This document shows positions 15,543 through 23,654 of a stretch of DNA of 34,848 nt, piece by piece. The stretch is from Gammaproteobacteria bacterium (GTDB lineage: Bacteria; Pseudomonadota; Gammaproteobacteria; Pseudomonadales; Azotimanducaceae), in the NCBI GenBank assembly GCA_002728675.1, contig PBVL01000173.1:1-34848 (forward strand). Direction: 5' to 3'. Position 1 is the stretch's first letter. Each line of letters starts with the position of its first letter. The position numbers and the translations under genes were made by a program. The notes beneath the pieces were generated by a model. It was given only the letters and a program-made list of their open reading frames with translations. It did not search any database and was not told the origin of the DNA.

Positions 15543-16214
15543 GTGGACCTCAACGAAGCCATGCGCACCACGTTCGCCGCGCGCCACTACACCGATGAGG
15601 CGGTCTCTGACGAGACGCTGTACCGCATTCTCGAGCACGCGCGGTTCGCTCCAAGCGGCGGCAACCGGCAGGGCTGGCGCGTCATTGTGGTTCGCGATCA
15701 GGAGACGCGTACCGGGCTGAAGCAGCTCATGCGTCCGACCGTGCAGCAATACATCGCACAGGTCTCGGCCGGCGAGGTGCCATTCAACACGATCCACCCG
15801 AGCGCCGTGCCTGCGGAAACGATCGCCGCAACACCGTCCCGCTTTCCGCTCATCGACCACCTCGAGTCGGCGCCGGTCGTCCTCGTCGTCTGCGTGGACC
15901 TCAGCCAGGTTACATCGTTCGATGCCGGACTCGAGCGGGTCGGTGTCATCTCTGGCGCGTCCGTCTATCCGTTTGTCTGGAACATCCTGCTAGCCGCCCG
16001 CGGCGAAGGCCTTGGCGGCGTCCTCACCACCTTCCTGGCCAACGCGGAAGACGAGGCCCGCGCACTGCTGGACCTTCCGGAGGAGTTTGCGGTCGCCTCG
16101 ATGGTCTGTCTGGGCAAGCCCGGAAAGCAGCTGACCCGCCTCTCGCGCAAACCGGTCGAGGACTTTGCACGGATCGACCGCTGGACGGGCGAACCGTTCG
16201 GACGGACGTCCTGA
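15543..16214 (+). CDS. Nitroreductase-family FMN oxidoreductase (first of two)
   Basis: A 223-residue member of the nitroreductase family, homodimeric FMN enzymes that reduce nitro compounds, quinones or other acceptors with NAD(P)H. R-T-T-F-A-A-R-H-Y lies near residues 8-16 (phosphate-binding Arg cluster), A-P-S-G-G-N-R-Q-G-W-R near 36-46 is the FMN-contacting segment, and the G-L-G-G-V-L-T-T region lies near 155-162. The start is GTG 15543, preceded by GGGAA and by a perfect extended -10 element. The stop at 16214 is one base before the trhO ATG, so the two genes are cotranscribed. The physiological substrate is unknown; the tRNA-modification neighbour gives no clear hint. Confidence 0.88.
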   Translation: MDLNEAMRTTFAARHYTDEAVSDETLYRILEHARFAPSGGNRQGWRVIVVRDQETRTGLKQLMRPTVQQYIAQVSAGEVPFNTIHPSAVPAETIAATPSRFPLIDHLESAPVVLVVCVDLSQVTSFDAGLERVGVISGASVYPFVWNILLAARGEGLGGVLTTFLANAEDEARALLDLPEEFAVASMVCLGKPGKQLTRLSRKPVEDFARIDRWTGEPFGRTS

Positions 16215-16215
16215 A

Positions 16216-17187
16216 ATGATCACGATCGCCGCCTTTTACCGCTTCGTGCCCTTGAGCGACGTCCCCGATCTGCAGGGGACGCTCGCGGACCAACTAAATG
16301 ACCATGGCCTGCGCGGAACGATTCTCGTCGCGCCCGAGGGAATCAACGGCACCATTGCGGGTGACCCCGCGGCGATCGAGCGGTTTTTCCGGGAACTCTG
16401 CACCGATCCGCGCTTCAGCGGAATGGAGATCAGGCGCTCGGTCGCGGACGCGGTACCCTTCCTGCGTGCCAAGGTGAAGAGCAAGCGGGAGATCGTGACG
16501 CTGGGCGAGGATGTCGACGCACAGCACGGCGGCGGTACCCGCGTCGCGCCGGAGGCCTGGAATGCGTTGATCGAGCAGCCGGACGTGCTGCTGATCGACA
16601 CACGGAACGATTATGAAGTCGCGGTCGGAACGTTCGAAGGTGCAACCAACCCGGGCACCGGCTCCTTCAGGGACTTTCCGGACTGGGCGCAGTCCCATCT
16701 CGCCGGGCGCGAACAGACACCGATCGCAATGTTCTGCACGGGCGGTATCCGCTGCGAGAAATCGACCGCATATCTCAGAGCGCAGGGCTTCGAGAACGTC
16801 TATCAGTTGGACGGTGGCATCCTGAACTACCTCACGACCGTGGATCCGGACGAGTCGAGGTGGCAGGGCGAGTGTTTCGTCTTCGACACCCGCGTCAGCG
16901 TCGGGGCGGACCTGCGGCCCGGCAGCTACGATCAGTGCCACGCATGCCGACACCCGATCGCGGCCGAAGACAAGGCAGACCCGCGCTATGTCCCGGGCGT
17001 CAGCTGCCCGCACTGCGCCGAGTCCACGAGTCCCGTGCAGAAAGTACGTTTCGCAGAGCGCCAGCAGCAGATGGAACTGGCCGAACATCGCGGCGAAGCC
17101 CACATGGGCACGGATGCAACGGAGACTGCCTCGCGCAATCGTGCATCGAAGGATGCACGCCGGGACGTGCCGCGGGGCGGACGTTGA
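16216..17187 (+). CDS. trhO: tRNA uridine(34) hydroxylase TrhO (YceA family, rhodanese fold)
   Basis: A 323-residue TrhO homologue. TrhO hydroxylates U34 of certain tRNAs with oxygen, an early step toward cmo5U. The N-terminal acylphosphatase-like domain has G-T-I-L-V-A-P-E-G-I-N-G-T-I-A-G at 34-49. The central rhodanese domain carries C174 in M-F-C-T-G-G-I-R-C-E-K-S, the conserved active-site loop. A C-terminal Cys-rich part, C-H-A-C then C-P-H-C, with the usual D-x-R-Y-x-x-G-V-S-C spacing, completes the family pattern. The tail beyond residue ~290 is charged and probably disordered. Start ATG 16216 is one base after the previous stop; the end overlaps the next start as TTGA. Confidence 0.95.
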   Translation: MITIAAFYRFVPLSDVPDLQGTLADQLNDHGLRGTILVAPEGINGTIAGDPAAIERFFRELCTDPRFSGMEIRRSVADAVPFLRAKVKSKREIVTLGEDVDAQHGGGTRVAPEAWNALIEQPDVLLIDTRNDYEVAVGTFEGATNPGTGSFRDFPDWAQSHLAGREQTPIAMFCTGGIRCEKSTAYLRAQGFENVYQLDGGILNYLTTVDPDESRWQGECFVFDTRVSVGADLRPGSYDQCHACRHPIAAEDKADPRYVPGVSCPHCAESTSPVQKVRFAERQQQMELAEHRGEAHMGTDATETASRNRASKDARRDVPRGGR

Positions 17188-18338
17188 GCGGCACGATTCG
17201 CGGCCGTTTCATGCGCGGCGGGACAAGCAAAGGCCTGTTCCTCGACCCTGTTCTGCTTCCCCCCGCAGGACCTGCCCGGGATACGCTCCTTGCGGGCCTC
17301 ATTGGCAGCCCCGACCCCTACGCCAGGCAGTTGGACGGTCTTGGGGGCGCGACTTCCAGTACGAGCAAGATCTGCCTGATTTCTGCCTCCCGGCGAGCGG
17401 ACGCGGACGTCGATTTCACGTTCGGTCACGTCGACATCGCCACCGGCGCCATCGACTACTCCGGCAACTGCGGCAACCTGTCCTCGGCCGTCGGTGTCTA
17501 TGCCGTCGAGGAAGCACTGGTGGCGCCGGTTGCGCCGATCACCACGGTCCGGGTCTGGCAAGCCAACCTCGGTCGGTTCATGGAGATCCATGTACCCGTC
17601 ACCGAGAGGGGCACGGTCCGGACAAGCGGCACGCGAGCCATCGCCGGCGTCCCCGGCACGGGCGCCGAGATTGCCGTCGACTTTCTGCGTCCCGGACATG
17701 ACGCGGCAGGCCACGTCCTCCCGCGCAACGAGCCCGTGACCCAACTCACGGACGGAGAAATCCTGATCGATGCATCACTCGTCGATGCCGGCAACGCGAC
17801 CGTCTTCATCCGTGCTGCGGATGTCGGACTTCGCGGCGACGAACTGCCGGCAGAAATCGAGGCGGATGACTCGCTCAAGCAGCGCCTGGAACGCCTGCGC
17901 GGTGCCGGCGCCGTGGCCATGGGCCTCGCGGACGATGCCGACTGGGTCACCGGGCATAAGCCAGCTACGCCGAAGATCGCTTTGGTTGCCCCGCCGCGCA
18001 ACTACGAGGCAAGCGACGGCTCGAAGATCAGCGCGACGCAGGTCGACATCGTTTCGAGGATCATGTCGATGGGTCTCGCGCACCACACTTATACAGGTAC
18101 GGGGGCCATCGCTCTCGCGGTCGCCTCCCGGGTGCCGGGTACGCTGGTCCACGACTGCCTTGCGCACAAACCCGCGGAGTCAGGCGATGTTCTGCAGATT
18201 GGTCATCCGGCAGGGGTGCTGCCAGCGAGCGCAGAAGTCGTCACGGGCGAGGACGCGCAACCGGTCGCGCTGCGCGCGCGGCTGTTTCGCACGGCGCGCA
18301 CGCTGATGGTCGGCGAGATCCCGACGCGACCTGACTGA
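17184..18338 (+). CDS. PrpF-like isomerase (2-methylaconitate isomerase/DUF453 family)
   Basis: A 384-residue protein with the diaminopimelate-epimerase-like fold of the PrpF family, which moves double bonds in methylaconitate-like acids. M-R-G-G-T-S-K-G lies at 10-17, the active-site lysine K62 in S-S-T-S-K, and Cys96 in G-N-C-G-N, both matching the catalytic Lys/Cys described for PrpF. Start is taken as TTG 17184, overlapping the trhO stop in TTGA, because it supplies the residues normally ahead of M-R-G-G-T-S-K; the ATG at 17211 would cut into the fold. No other propionate-catabolism gene (prpB/C/D, acnD) is adjacent, so the substrate may be a different tricarboxylate or oxalomesaconate-like acid. 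Confidence 0.88.
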   Translation: MSGTIRGRFMRGGTSKGLFLDPVLLPPAGPARDTLLAGLIGSPDPYARQLDGLGGATSSTSKICLISASRRADADVDFTFGHVDIATGAIDYSGNCGNLSSAVGVYAVEEALVAPVAPITTVRVWQANLGRFMEIHVPVTERGTVRTSGTRAIAGVPGTGAEIAVDFLRPGHDAAGHVLPRNEPVTQLTDGEILIDASLVDAGNATVFIRAADVGLRGDELPAEIEADDSLKQRLERLRGAGAVAMGLADDADWVTGHKPATPKIALVAPPRNYEASDGSKISATQVDIVSRIMSMGLAHHTYTGTGAIALAVASRVPGTLVHDCLAHKPAESGDVLQIGHPAGVLPASAEVVTGEDAQPVALRARLFRTARTLMVGEIPTRPD

Positions 18339-18342
18339 GCCG

Positions 18343-18783
18343 TCAGGCGATCTCCCACTGCAGCAGAGTCCACTTGGCGTCGCCGTCGGTGTGATTCTCG
18401 AACACAGCCCTGACTTCGGCCCCGTACTCCACCTGCTGATGCGGGTCGCCGAGCAGATTGCCGACCATGCGTACGTTGTCCGCATGCGGAATCTCGACCA
18501 GCACCACGATGTACGGCCCCTGATCCTTGAGCGCCGGATGGACCGGGTGCCACACCCGTTCGTAGCTGTAAATGCGGCCACTCGGCTCGACCCGTTCGAA
18601 CGCCACATCGTGACTGTGGCACTTGTGGCAGATCCATTCGGGCCCCCACTGCCAGGTCGAACAGTTGCCACAGTGCTGCAGCCGGATCTCCCCGGCCGCA
18701 AGCCCTTCCCAGAAAGGCGTGTCCAATCCGTCGACCATGGGGGCCGGGCGCGGCAATCCGTCCGCGAGATATCCGCTGCTCAT
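18343..18783 (-). CDS. DUF35 OB-fold/zinc-ribbon protein, partner of the thiolase-like protein
   Basis: A 146-residue acyl-CoA-associated protein: an N-terminal helix with F-W-E-G-L, a zinc ribbon C38-x2-C41 ... C52-x2-C55, and an OB-fold with S-G-R-I-Y-S-Y-E-R-V-W-H-P. Proteins like this (ChsH2 DUF35 domain and relatives) bind to thiolase-like partners such as Ltp2 aldolase or 3-ketothiolases and hold the acyl-CoA. The ATG at 18783 has GGAG eight bases away. Its start overlaps the stop of a 20-codon mini-ORF, and that begins at the thiolase stop, so the three are coupled. Converges with the PrpF-like gene, four bases away. Confidence 0.9.
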   Translation of the reverse strand: MSSGYLADGLPRPAPMVDGLDTPFWEGLAAGEIRLQHCGNCSTWQWGPEWICHKCHSHDVAFERVEPSGRIYSYERVWHPVHPALKDQGPYIVVLVEIPHADNVRMVGNLLGDPHQQVEYGAEVRAVFENHTDGDAKWTLLQWEIA

Positions 18784-18842
18784 TGCCTTGGCTCCGCTAC
18801 AAACACGCTGCTCATTCCCTCGACTCCAAACGCGCTGGTCAT
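18780..18842 (-). CDS. 20-residue mini-ORF coupling thiolase and DUF35 genes
   Basis: ATG at 18842 overlaps the thiolase stop (ATGA), and the TGA at 18782-18780 overlaps the DUF35 ATG (ATGA). The peptide is MTSAFGVEGMSSVFVAEPRQ, itself two imperfect copies of M-[TS]-S-[AV]-F-[GV]-[VA]-E. GGAG sites lie inside it. It probably hands ribosomes from one gene to the next; whether the peptide has a role is unknown. Confidence 0.4.
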   Translation of the reverse strand: MTSAFGVEGMSSVFVAEPRQ

Positions 18843-18871
18843 ACCGTCGACTCCGCACCAAAGATGCAGGA
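18784..18871 (-). repeat. Imperfect micro-duplication across the thiolase end and DUF35 start
   Basis: Successive blocks on the minus strand resemble each other: 18871-18843 (thiolase tail, ...TTTGGTGCGGAGTCGACGG), 18842-18816 (ATGACCAGCGCGTTTGGAG...) and 18815-18784 (ATGAGCAGCGTGTTTGTAG...), followed by the DUF35 start ATGAGCAGCGG. The blocks are 27-32 bases long. Slippage duplication of a coupling region is a simple explanation. Confidence 0.5.
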
Positions 18872-20020
18872 TGAAACCGGCGTCACCATCGGCCCTGACG
18901 CCACCTCCGACACTTCAACCGCGCCGACCTGGTTGGTGGATTCGCCCCAGATCTGCCGGATGGCCTCGATGTTGAGGCCCAGGCCGTGCATGTAACACTC
19001 AGCGAGGTTGCCGCCGCTCGTATTGATCGGCAACTTGCCGCCGTCAGCACTGAAGTTTTCGAGCGTGAAGAAGTCGTTGACCTCGTGCGGTTCGCAGAAG
19101 CCGTGCTCGACGATGCTCATCATCACGCCGCCGGTGAAGTTCTCGTAACACTGCAGTACGTCAACGTCCGAAGGTTTGACCCCCGCCATCTCGTACAGTC
19201 GCGGCGCGACGGTCGTGAAAGTCGACGTCGCGTAGAGCGGCGCGTTGTGCGAGCCCGCCCCCGCGCGATAATGCGAGCCCGATACGGCCGACAGCAGATA
19301 ACACGGAGGATGATCGAAGTCTTTGGCCCGCTCCGCCGAAACCAGAACGATCGCGGCGGCACCGTCATTCTCGAGGCAGCAGTCAAAGAGGTGAAACGGT
19401 TCGACGATCCAGCGTGACTCGTCGTATTTCTCCTCATCGAGTGGCCGCCCGTACATCACCGCACGCGGGTTGTTCTGCGCGTGCGCGTACGATGCGAGCG
19501 AGATTGCCCGCAGCGCCTCCTGGCGAACGCCGTTCTCGTACATGAAGCGGTTGACCTTCATGGCGAAGGACTGCGCGGGTGACATCAGCCCGTAAGGCGC
19601 CGTGTAGGCACCTTCTCCACGAATCTCGGGAATCCGGGCGCCCTGGCCAAACCGTCCGAACTGGCCCTGGGCCAGCGAACGAAACACCACGACACAGTCA
19701 GCCATGCCGGTCGCAATCGCGGCCGCCGCATTGCCCACCGCGCCGGAACCGCCGCCGCCACCGCCGCCCCACTGCATGTTGGCGAAACGCAGATCGTTGA
19801 TGCCCAGCGCGGCCGCCAGCTTGGATGGATCGTTGCGGTCGTTGCTGTAGGAAGCGAACCCGTCCACTTCCTTGGGTGAGATACCGGCGTTCTCGCACGC
19901 CGCAAGTATCGCCTTGAGCGCGAGGTCGAACTCGGCATCGGGAGACTGGCCGCGCTTGTAGTACGCGGTCTCCCCGACGCCGGCGACCGCCACGCGGCCT
20001 CGCAAGGTTCTGTCTGTCAT
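18839..20020 (-). CDS. Thiolase-superfamily protein lacking the nucleophilic Cys, Ltp2-like aldolase candidate
   Basis: A 393-residue protein of the lipid-transfer/SCP2-thiolase group. The N-terminal part has V-A-G-V-G-E-T-A-Y, and the place of the acyl-accepting Cys (usually C-A-S-G) reads W-G-G-G-G-G-G-G-S-G near residues 84-93, without Cys. Y292 in C-Y-E-N-F-T and Y343 in E-C-Y-M-H-G-L-G sit close to the two tyrosines reported as catalytic in Ltp2-type steroid side-chain aldolases (numbered 294 and 344, from memory). Together with the adjacent DUF35 gene this suggests a retro-aldolase rather than a thiolase. The H-G-L-G and N-T-S-G-G motifs near the C-terminus are present. ATG 20020 has a poor ribosome-binding site. 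Confidence 0.82.
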   Translation of the reverse strand: MTDRTLRGRVAVAGVGETAYYKRGQSPDAEFDLALKAILAACENAGISPKEVDGFASYSNDRNDPSKLAAALGINDLRFANMQWGGGGGGGSGAVGNAAAAIATGMADCVVVFRSLAQGQFGRFGQGARIPEIRGEGAYTAPYGLMSPAQSFAMKVNRFMYENGVRQEALRAISLASYAHAQNNPRAVMYGRPLDEEKYDESRWIVEPFHLFDCCLENDGAAAIVLVSAERAKDFDHPPCYLLSAVSGSHYRAGAGSHNAPLYATSTFTTVAPRLYEMAGVKPSDVDVLQCYENFTGGVMMSIVEHGFCEPHEVNDFFTLENFSADGGKLPINTSGGNLAECYMHGLGLNIEAIRQIWGESTNQVGAVEVSEVASGPMVTPVSSCIFGAESTV

Positions 20021-20101
20021 GACTGATCGACCCGAAACGGGCTCCGTTCTTTTTGTCGGTGTTTACTCTCAGGCGAGCGGCCTTGGACTGGCGGGGGCCG
20101 C

Positions 20102-20740
20102 CTACCAGGTGTCGTAGTGGATGATCGTGGACGGTGCCGGGCGCTTCGCGCGCTTGAAGTCCGTACCCTTGGTGTAGGCCACGGGAAGCAACGCAACCTG
20201 CATCACGTCGTCAGGAATACCGAGCAACTCGGCAACGTCCTTCTCATGCGCAAGATGCAGAGAGGTCAGACAGGAACCGAGCCCCCGGGCGCGCAGCGCA
20301 ATCTGGAAGCTCCAAACGGCCGGAAAGATCGACGCCATCATGGCCGCCATTCCCATGACGGGTGTCCCCTCGGGTGGCCGGCCCTGCAGACAGGGTATGA
20401 CATGGACCGGCACGTTCTGGAGGTTCTCCGCGAGGAACACCGCGGAGTCCAGGACCCGCACCGTCTGCGAGTCACCCGCATCCGCCGCCATCTTGCCCTG
20501 AGCTTCGAGATACGGACCCGCCATCTTGCGGTACGCGTCCGCAATGGCGTCACGTTTGGCCTGATCTTCGACCACGACCCAGCGCCAGGTCTGCGAGTTC
20601 GTGCCCGTCGGCGCCTGCTGCGACAGCGCCACGCAGTCCTCGATGATCTGCCGTGGAACCGGCTTGTCGAGGTCCAGTCGTTTACGCACCGAACGAGTCG
20701 TCGCGAGTAGCTCATCGGTCATCGCAAGATCGAATTCCAT
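20102..20740 (-). CDS. Nitroreductase-family FMN oxidoreductase (second of two)
   Basis: A 212-residue nitroreductase-family protein. T-T-R-S-V-R-K-R-L near residues 14-22 gives the FMN-phosphate Arg cluster, A-P-T-G-T-N-S-Q-T-W-R-W near 43-54 the FMN loop, and L-G-S-C-L-T-S-L-H the segment at about 155-163. Start ATG 20740 is set by a strong AAAGGAG six bases upstream; the longer reading has no such support. It is first in a unit with the thiolase-like and DUF35 genes (81-base gap) and may supply a redox step on the same substrate. Sequence differs widely from the nitroreductase at 15543. Confidence 0.88.
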   Translation of the reverse strand: MEFDLAMTDELLATTRSVRKRLDLDKPVPRQIIEDCVALSQQAPTGTNSQTWRWVVVEDQAKRDAIADAYRKMAGPYLEAQGKMAADAGDSQTVRVLDSAVFLAENLQNVPVHVIPCLQGRPPEGTPVMGMAAMMASIFPAVWSFQIALRARGLGSCLTSLHLAHEKDVAELLGIPDDVMQVALLPVAYTKGTDFKRAKRPAPSTIIHYDTW

Positions 20741-20866
20741 GCGTTCTCCTTTACGTTGGGCAGCCGTCCGGCGCGGACCGCGGCAGCATTGCATAAGCCA
20801 CATAACCTTGCAAAGATACCCGCGAGAAGTCACATCGATGCCGGCCGGCGAGGGCCAACGAGGCGC

Positions 20867-21697
20867 ATGAGCCAGTCAGAAGTCCGCGAGCGTTTTGCCA
20901 CGCTAGCCGCCAGTTCCAACGAGCAGATCGATCTTGCGGAAGCGGCGCTTCTGATTGCTGCCGAGACCACCGACGTCGACGTCGGCGCATACCTCGGGCA
21001 ACTCGACGGTCTCGCGAAGGCGTTCGAAGACAGCTACGACCCTGCCACGGCGCTCGGCGTTTCGGTATCGTCCCTTTCGGACTTTATCCATGTCCACGAG
21101 GGATTTGCCGGAAACGTCAAGAACTACTACGACCCGGAGAACAGCTACCTGAATCGCGTGATCGACACACGCAGGGGCATCCCGATATCGCTTGCACTGA
21201 TCCACATCAGCCTTGGCCAGCGCCTCGACCTGCCCGTCGGCGGAATCAACTTCCCGGGCCATTTCCTGGTGCGCTATGGCGGGGCCGACAAACACCTGAT
21301 CGTCGACCCGTTCTCGGGCCGCATGTTGTCCGAATCGGACTGCGCCAACCTGCTTCGCCAACTCTCGGGCAATCGCGTGAAACTCGAGCCGAGTCACTTC
21401 GAGTTTGCGCCCACAAAAGACATCCTGGCGCGCATGCTGGACAACCTGAAGCAGATCTTCTGGCGCGAGAAATCGTGGACCAACAGCCGCGCCTGCGTCG
21501 AGCGCCAGCTGCTGCTCCGCCCGCGCCAGAGCGAATATCTCATCCAGCTCGGCGCACTCTACGAGATGCAGGGCGAACCGCAGCAGGCCCAGAGCCTCTA
21601 CACCGACGTTCTTCAGTCATGTCAGGATGAGCAACTGCGTTCGGTCGCAAGCAAGCGGCTTCTGTCCCTCACGCCACGCGCACCGACCGTCCACTGA
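20867..21697 (+). CDS. sirB1: SirB1 family protein (transglutaminase-like fold with TPR)
   Basis: A 276-residue SirB1-type protein. The transglutaminase-like core has N-x-Y-Y-D-P-E-N-S-Y-L-N-R-V-I-D at 85-100, R-R-G-I-P-I-S-L at 102-109 and N-F-P-G-H-F-L-V near 128-135, the family's strongest signature. The usual catalytic Cys is not evident, as in other SirB1 proteins. A TPR-like C-terminal part (residues ~210-265, L-Y-E-M-Q-G-E-P-Q-Q-A) follows. In many gammaproteobacteria sirB1 sits after hemA-prfA-prmC; here it is alone. The ATG at 20867 is chosen because it is the conserved start; a longer reading lacks coding content. Function unknown. Confidence 0.9.
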   Translation: MSQSEVRERFATLAASSNEQIDLAEAALLIAAETTDVDVGAYLGQLDGLAKAFEDSYDPATALGVSVSSLSDFIHVHEGFAGNVKNYYDPENSYLNRVIDTRRGIPISLALIHISLGQRLDLPVGGINFPGHFLVRYGGADKHLIVDPFSGRMLSESDCANLLRQLSGNRVKLEPSHFEFAPTKDILARMLDNLKQIFWREKSWTNSRACVERQLLLRPRQSEYLIQLGALYEMQGEPQQAQSLYTDVLQSCQDEQLRSVASKRLLSLTPRAPTVH

Positions 21698-21717
21698 CGA
21701 GCCCTGGGCGCAGCGGA

Positions 21718-22755
21718 TCAGGCGAGCAGTTCCATCGCAGCCTGGGCACGCGCGATGACTCCGGCTTTGCGCCGGTCGAGGTCCATGTCTGCGCTGTCGC
21801 CCATGGCCCCCTCCAGATACCGTTTGTAGACACCCTGACCGATCGCGGCAAGGCGCCAGTGCGAGAACGCGCGATAGTACGGAATGTGCGTCAGGTCCCG
21901 GCCCGTCTCGTTCGCGTAGATGTCGCAGAGCGTCTCGCGGGACGGATAGCCGCCGACGGCTGTGGGTGCAATGTCCCCTTCGCCCGGCTCGATGACTTCC
22001 TCCATGCTCATCCAGTTGTTCAACAGGTAACCGACGTCGGCAAGCGGGTCACCGAGGGTGCACAGCTCCCAATCGAGGACAGCGGCGACACGGCCGTTGC
22101 AGACGATGAAGTTCCCCAGCCGGTAGTCACCGTGCACAATTGCCGCACCAACCTGATCCGGCATCCGTTCGGCCAGAATCCGGCCGGCTTCTTCCATCTC
22201 CGGAATCGGAAACGTCCGCGATGCCTCCCATTGACGGGCCCAGCGTTTGAGCTGCCGCGCGAGATACGCTTCGCGTCGCCCGAGGTCGCCAAGCCCGACC
22301 GTGTCCGGGTCCACCTTGTGCAGTTCGCAAAGGATTCTGATGACGTCGAGGCCAATCGAATGGCGATCGGCCTCGGGCACGTCGCGACCGATGATCGAGT
22401 CGTGCGGCACCAGACCGTCGACGAAACTCATGACGTAGAAGCTCGCGCCGTTGACTGCTGGGTCCACGCACAGGCCCCAGCAGGCCGGCACGGGCACGCT
22501 GCTCCGCGACATCGCCGCCACGATCCTGTGCTCCCGCGCCATGTCGTGGGCCGATTCGAGCACGTGGCCGAGCGGCGGTCGGCGCAGCACGTAGGCGTTG
22601 CCGGCCGCATCCGTACACCGGAAGGTGAGGTTGGAGCGCCCGCCGGCGATCAGCGTGAATGTCACCGGAGCGACCAACTCCGGTACGTGATCCGACAGCC
22701 ACGCCGTGACGCTGGCCTCATCAATGCCCTGGGGCACCATCGCTTTCTGTCCCAT
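21718..22755 (-). CDS. APH-fold phosphotransferase, ACAD10/11 kinase-like
   Basis: A 345-residue aminoglycoside-phosphotransferase-fold protein. The ATP-binding start has I-A-G-G-R-S-N-L-T-F at 36-45; the catalytic loop is H-G-D-Y-R-L-G-N at 208-215 and the metal-binding A-V-L-D-W-E at 225-230. This subfamily corresponds to the kinase domain of ACAD10/ACAD11, which phosphorylates 4-hydroxyacyl-CoAs before dehydration, so a role in hydroxy-acid breakdown is likely. ATG 22755 is used, with ATG 22740 as an alternative; ribosome-binding sites are weak for both. It faces the phytanoyl-CoA dioxygenase gene across a 118-base divergent region. Confidence 0.88.
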   Translation of the reverse strand: MGQKAMVPQGIDEASVTAWLSDHVPELVAPVTFTLIAGGRSNLTFRCTDAAGNAYVLRRPPLGHVLESAHDMAREHRIVAAMSRSSVPVPACWGLCVDPAVNGASFYVMSFVDGLVPHDSIIGRDVPEADRHSIGLDVIRILCELHKVDPDTVGLGDLGRREAYLARQLKRWARQWEASRTFPIPEMEEAGRILAERMPDQVGAAIVHGDYRLGNFIVCNGRVAAVLDWELCTLGDPLADVGYLLNNWMSMEEVIEPGEGDIAPTAVGGYPSRETLCDIYANETGRDLTHIPYYRAFSHWRLAAIGQGVYKRYLEGAMGDSADMDLDRRKAGVIARAQAAMELLA

Positions 22756-22873
22756 CAGTGTGTCCAACCGAGTCTGACAGCGCCCACTGACCAACACAAC
22801 GAAGCCTCCCGGGACACATCAACCGGACGGGCCGAAGTGACCTACAATGCCCGCAATAGTGAAGGGGAGCACC

Positions 22874-23632
22874 ATGCTCAACGACGCCCAGATCGCGCAA
22901 TATCACGAGGACGGCTACGTCGTTCCCGACTTCCGCCTGGACGCATCAACGGTCGAAGCGATCGCGGACCTGCACGCCAGGCTGCTCGTGCAGCACCCGG
23001 AGTTCGCCGACTACTGCCCCGCGCTGCTCGCGTACGAACTGGGCTTTCTCAACTACGCGCGGGATGCGCAGATTCTCGAGATGGTTGGTCAGCTAATTGG
23101 CGACGATTTTGCGCTCTGGAACTGCTCGTTCTTCGCCAAGCCTGCAGGCATCGGCAAGCGGGTCCCGTGGCACCAGGACGGCGAGTACTGGCCCATTCGT
23201 CCCCTGGCAACCTGCTCCGTCTGGCTAGCGATCGACCCATCCACCAGGGAGAACGGCTGTCTCGAAGTGATCCCCGGGAGCCACAAACGCGCGGCGCTGC
23301 TCGACCACGAACACAACGCGAGCAAGGAACTCGCCTTGCCCCTCGAACTGAAGGAAGGCGAGTACGATCCTGCCTCCGCGGTTGCGATCGAACTCGAACC
23401 GGGCCAGATCTCGCTACACGACGTATTCCTGTGTCACGGCTCGGAGCCCAATCGCTCGTCGGGCCCCCGTCGCGGGATGACCATGCGGTTCATGCCGACA
23501 AGCTCGGTCTACGACCGCTCGCTGCCGCACCACCGGCAGGGTGAATCACGACTGCATATGAGCAATCGCACCTTGTACCTCATGCGCGGGAAGGACCTGA
23601 GCGGCAGAAACGACTTCGCTATGCACTACTGA
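22874..23632 (+). CDS. Phytanoyl-CoA dioxygenase family protein (Fe(II)/2-oxoglutarate)
   Basis: A 252-residue PhyH-type oxygenase that hydroxylates a substrate using Fe(II), O2 and 2-oxoglutarate. H100 and D102 in W-H-Q-D-G-E-Y-W, plus the distal H188 in C-H-G-S, form the iron triad; R199/R200 can bind 2-oxoglutarate. The N-terminus, Y-H-E-D-G-Y-V-V, matches the family start, and P-G-S-H-K-R at 134-139 follows the central strand. GGGGAG six bases before ATG 22874 decides the start. A TACAAT at 22843-22848 could be its -10. The next gene converges on it. Substrate unknown. Confidence 0.92.
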   Translation: MLNDAQIAQYHEDGYVVPDFRLDASTVEAIADLHARLLVQHPEFADYCPALLAYELGFLNYARDAQILEMVGQLIGDDFALWNCSFFAKPAGIGKRVPWHQDGEYWPIRPLATCSVWLAIDPSTRENGCLEVIPGSHKRAALLDHEHNASKELALPLELKEGEYDPASAVAIELEPGQISLHDVFLCHGSEPNRSSGPRRGMTMRFMPTSSVYDRSLPHHRQGESRLHMSNRTLYLMRGKDLSGRNDFAMHY

Positions 23633-23654
23633 GCCGCGTCCCTTAGGCAATCTG

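Noticed and set aside
21859-23544. A 561-codon plus-strand frame spanning the kinase-like and dioxygenase genes
   Set aside because: It is antisense to one conserved gene and out of frame with another, with no domain and no ribosome-binding site.
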